Positions 4,827 to 5,189 of a DNA stretch of 5,189 nt are shown in pieces. The translations under genes and the position numbers were made by a program. The notes below the pieces were generated by a model that worked only from the letters and a program-made list of their open reading frames with translations, searched no databases and was not told where the DNA came from. This DNA is from JBAXGE01 sp044344145. Its GTDB lineage: Bacteria > Planctomycetota > Phycisphaerae > WQYP01. The number at the start of each line of letters is the position of its first letter. The stretch's first letter is position 1. The DNA is taken from the NCBI GenBank assembly GCA_044344145.1, contig JBIJDM010000204.1:1-5189 (forward strand). The letters run 5' to 3'.

Positions 4827-4864
4827 AGCTTCCTCCTGAAGCTAGTACGATGAGACTCATCCAT
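4823..4864 (-). other. Possible leader peptide (13 residues) overlapping the 57-codon gene
   Basis: An ATG at 4864, preceded by AGAAGG with 5 nt spacing, opens MDESHRTSFRRKL and ends with TGA at 4825-4823, overlapping the downstream ATG (4826-4824) as ATGA. The same frame also has an ATG at 4912 (29 residues) with a poor ribosome binding site. It reads through the ribosome binding site of the next gene, so its translation could open the hairpin at 4826-4844. No run of a single amino acid typical of attenuators is present. Coding status is uncertain. Confidence 0.3.
4826..4844 (-). promoter_or_regulatory. Hairpin with the ribosome binding site in its loop, at the start of the 57-codon gene
   Basis: In minus-strand RNA, UAGCUUC-AGGAG-GAAGCUA is a perfect 7-bp stem with a 5-nt loop. 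The loop is the ribosome binding core and the last paired base is the A of the AUG. GGA presented in a hairpin loop is the type of site bound by CsrA/RsmA-like regulators, although the flanking bases only partly match that consensus. The stem could also simply display the site to the ribosome. Confidence 0.5.
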
Positions 4865-4869
4865 GAGTC
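4854..4869. promoter_or_regulatory. Perfect palindrome in the leader of the 57-codon gene
   Basis: GACTCAT-CC-ATGAGTC has 7-bp arms and contains the ATG of the possible leader peptide on the minus strand. As RNA it folds as a 6-bp stem with a 4-nt loop; as DNA it is a plausible operator for a dimeric regulator. It is about 95 nt downstream of the predicted transcription start, which favours an RNA role or a roadblock site over classical promoter occlusion. Confidence 0.4.
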
Positions 4870-4970
4870 CCTTCTGTGGTACACTTTTATCGGCGCAATG
4901 GCAGCGGAACATGAGGAATATTTTCCTGTTTTCCTGAATTACTAACGCCAAGCACCATGAGCGATTAATC

Positions 4971-4979
4971 ATTATAGCA
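4971..4979 (-). promoter_or_regulatory. Extended -10 promoter for the 57-codon gene
   Basis: On the minus strand TGC-TATAAT (4979-4971) is a consensus -10 hexamer with a TG extension (TGN). No good -35 is seen 17 nt upstream, as is common for extended -10 promoters. Transcription would start near 4964, leaving a leader of about 135 nt before the ATG at 4826, which contains the palindrome, possible leader peptide and ribosome-site hairpin. It lies 17 nt past the stop of the upstream minus-strand gene. Confidence 0.55.
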
Positions 4980-4995
4980 CAAGCACTTAGGGATG

Positions 4996-5189
4996 CTAGC
5001 GGGAAATTCGGCGCCGGGCCAACACTATTAGTAGTATAACTCCGCAGGCCAGCCACAATAGCGGGGCGAGGGGCCAGGCGCGGCCGACCAGATGGGGATG
5101 CCAGAGGGGAGATTGGGGGCCGCTGAGGAGGCGGAGGGTAGCGGATGACGGAGCGGGTTGGACGGTGGCGGCGGCGGGGAGTTCGGCGC
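4996..5189 (-). CDS. Membrane-anchored protein, C-terminal 63 residues (5' end beyond the window)
   Basis: One minus-strand frame is open from the window edge to a TAG at 4998-4996. It encodes AELPAAATVQPAPSSATLRL, a short stretch GPQSPLWHPHLVGRAW, a hydrophobic helix PLAPLLWLACGVILLIVLA and a basic end RRRISR. A single C-terminal helix followed by a positive tail predicts a protein with its bulk outside the cytoplasm and its end inside. The competing frame (proline-rich, ending YY) lacks such organisation. Too little is present to name a family. Because the promoter for the 57-codon gene lies just downstream, the two genes are probably separate or only partly co-transcribed. Confidence 0.65.
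   Translation of the reverse strand, partial: AELPAAATVQPAPSSATLRLLSGPQSPLWHPHLVGRAWPLAPLLWLACGVILLIVLARRRISR

Noticed and set aside
4823..5056. 77-codon minus-strand frame beginning MAGLRSYTTNS
   Set aside because: It runs through the stop of the partial membrane gene, the promoter and the leader; only its last codons might be translated as a short leader peptide.

Overview
The window looks like chromosomal DNA from a fairly GC-rich bacterium. Genes are densely packed, have strong AGGAGG-type ribosome binding sites and encode several domain-of-unknown-function families. No rRNA, tRNA, transposase, phage gene or CRISPR array is visible. The mix (LOR/LURP-one-like protein, Dabb protein, DUF5808-like membrane proteins, an AAA-DUF4143 ATPase, a DUF985 cupin) and the pseudopilin-like tail of one protein would fit the Planctomycetota-Verrucomicrobiota group. 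That placement is a low-confidence inference from style, with no marker gene to support it.

Layout: (1) 1-282, minus strand: the 5' end of an unrecognised gene whose 3' end lies outside the window; it looks less GC-rich than its neighbours. (2) 436-2439, plus strand: a tight four-gene cluster with gaps of 26, 12 and 49 nt. It encodes a LOR-fold protein, a Dabb (A/B barrel) protein, an 80-residue one-helix membrane protein of DUF5808 type, and a 241-residue paralogue of that protein with a long extra C-terminal region. The last two genes arose by a tandem segmental duplication of about 270 bp (offset exactly 292 bp), which also copied the last codons of the Dabb gene and a hairpin containing the ribosome binding site. 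(3) 2556-3788, minus strand, convergent to the cluster: an AAA ATPase with a DUF4143 C-terminus. Its apparent promoter yields a leaderless mRNA and is overlapped by three tandem 22-bp units containing a dyad. (4) 3929-4441, minus strand: a DUF985-type cupin. (5) 4459-4615: a run of five consecutive inverted repeats with no convincing gene, probably a dispersed palindromic element or structured RNA. (6) 4653-4826, minus strand: a 57-codon gene with an excellent ribosome binding site displayed in a hairpin loop, preceded by a leader of about 135 nt with a possible leader peptide and an extended -10 promoter. (7) 4996-5189, minus strand: the C-terminal end of a membrane-anchored protein.

How the genes work together: the plus-strand cluster is probably one operon, with hairpins that place stop codons in loops and ribosome binding sites in stems, which suggests translational coupling; its biological role is unknown. 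The ATPase appears to be an independent transcription unit that may be autoregulated. The most unusual elements are the dyad array at the ATPase promoter, the duplication-plus-fusion in the DUF5808-like pair, and the hairpin-rich controls around the small genes.
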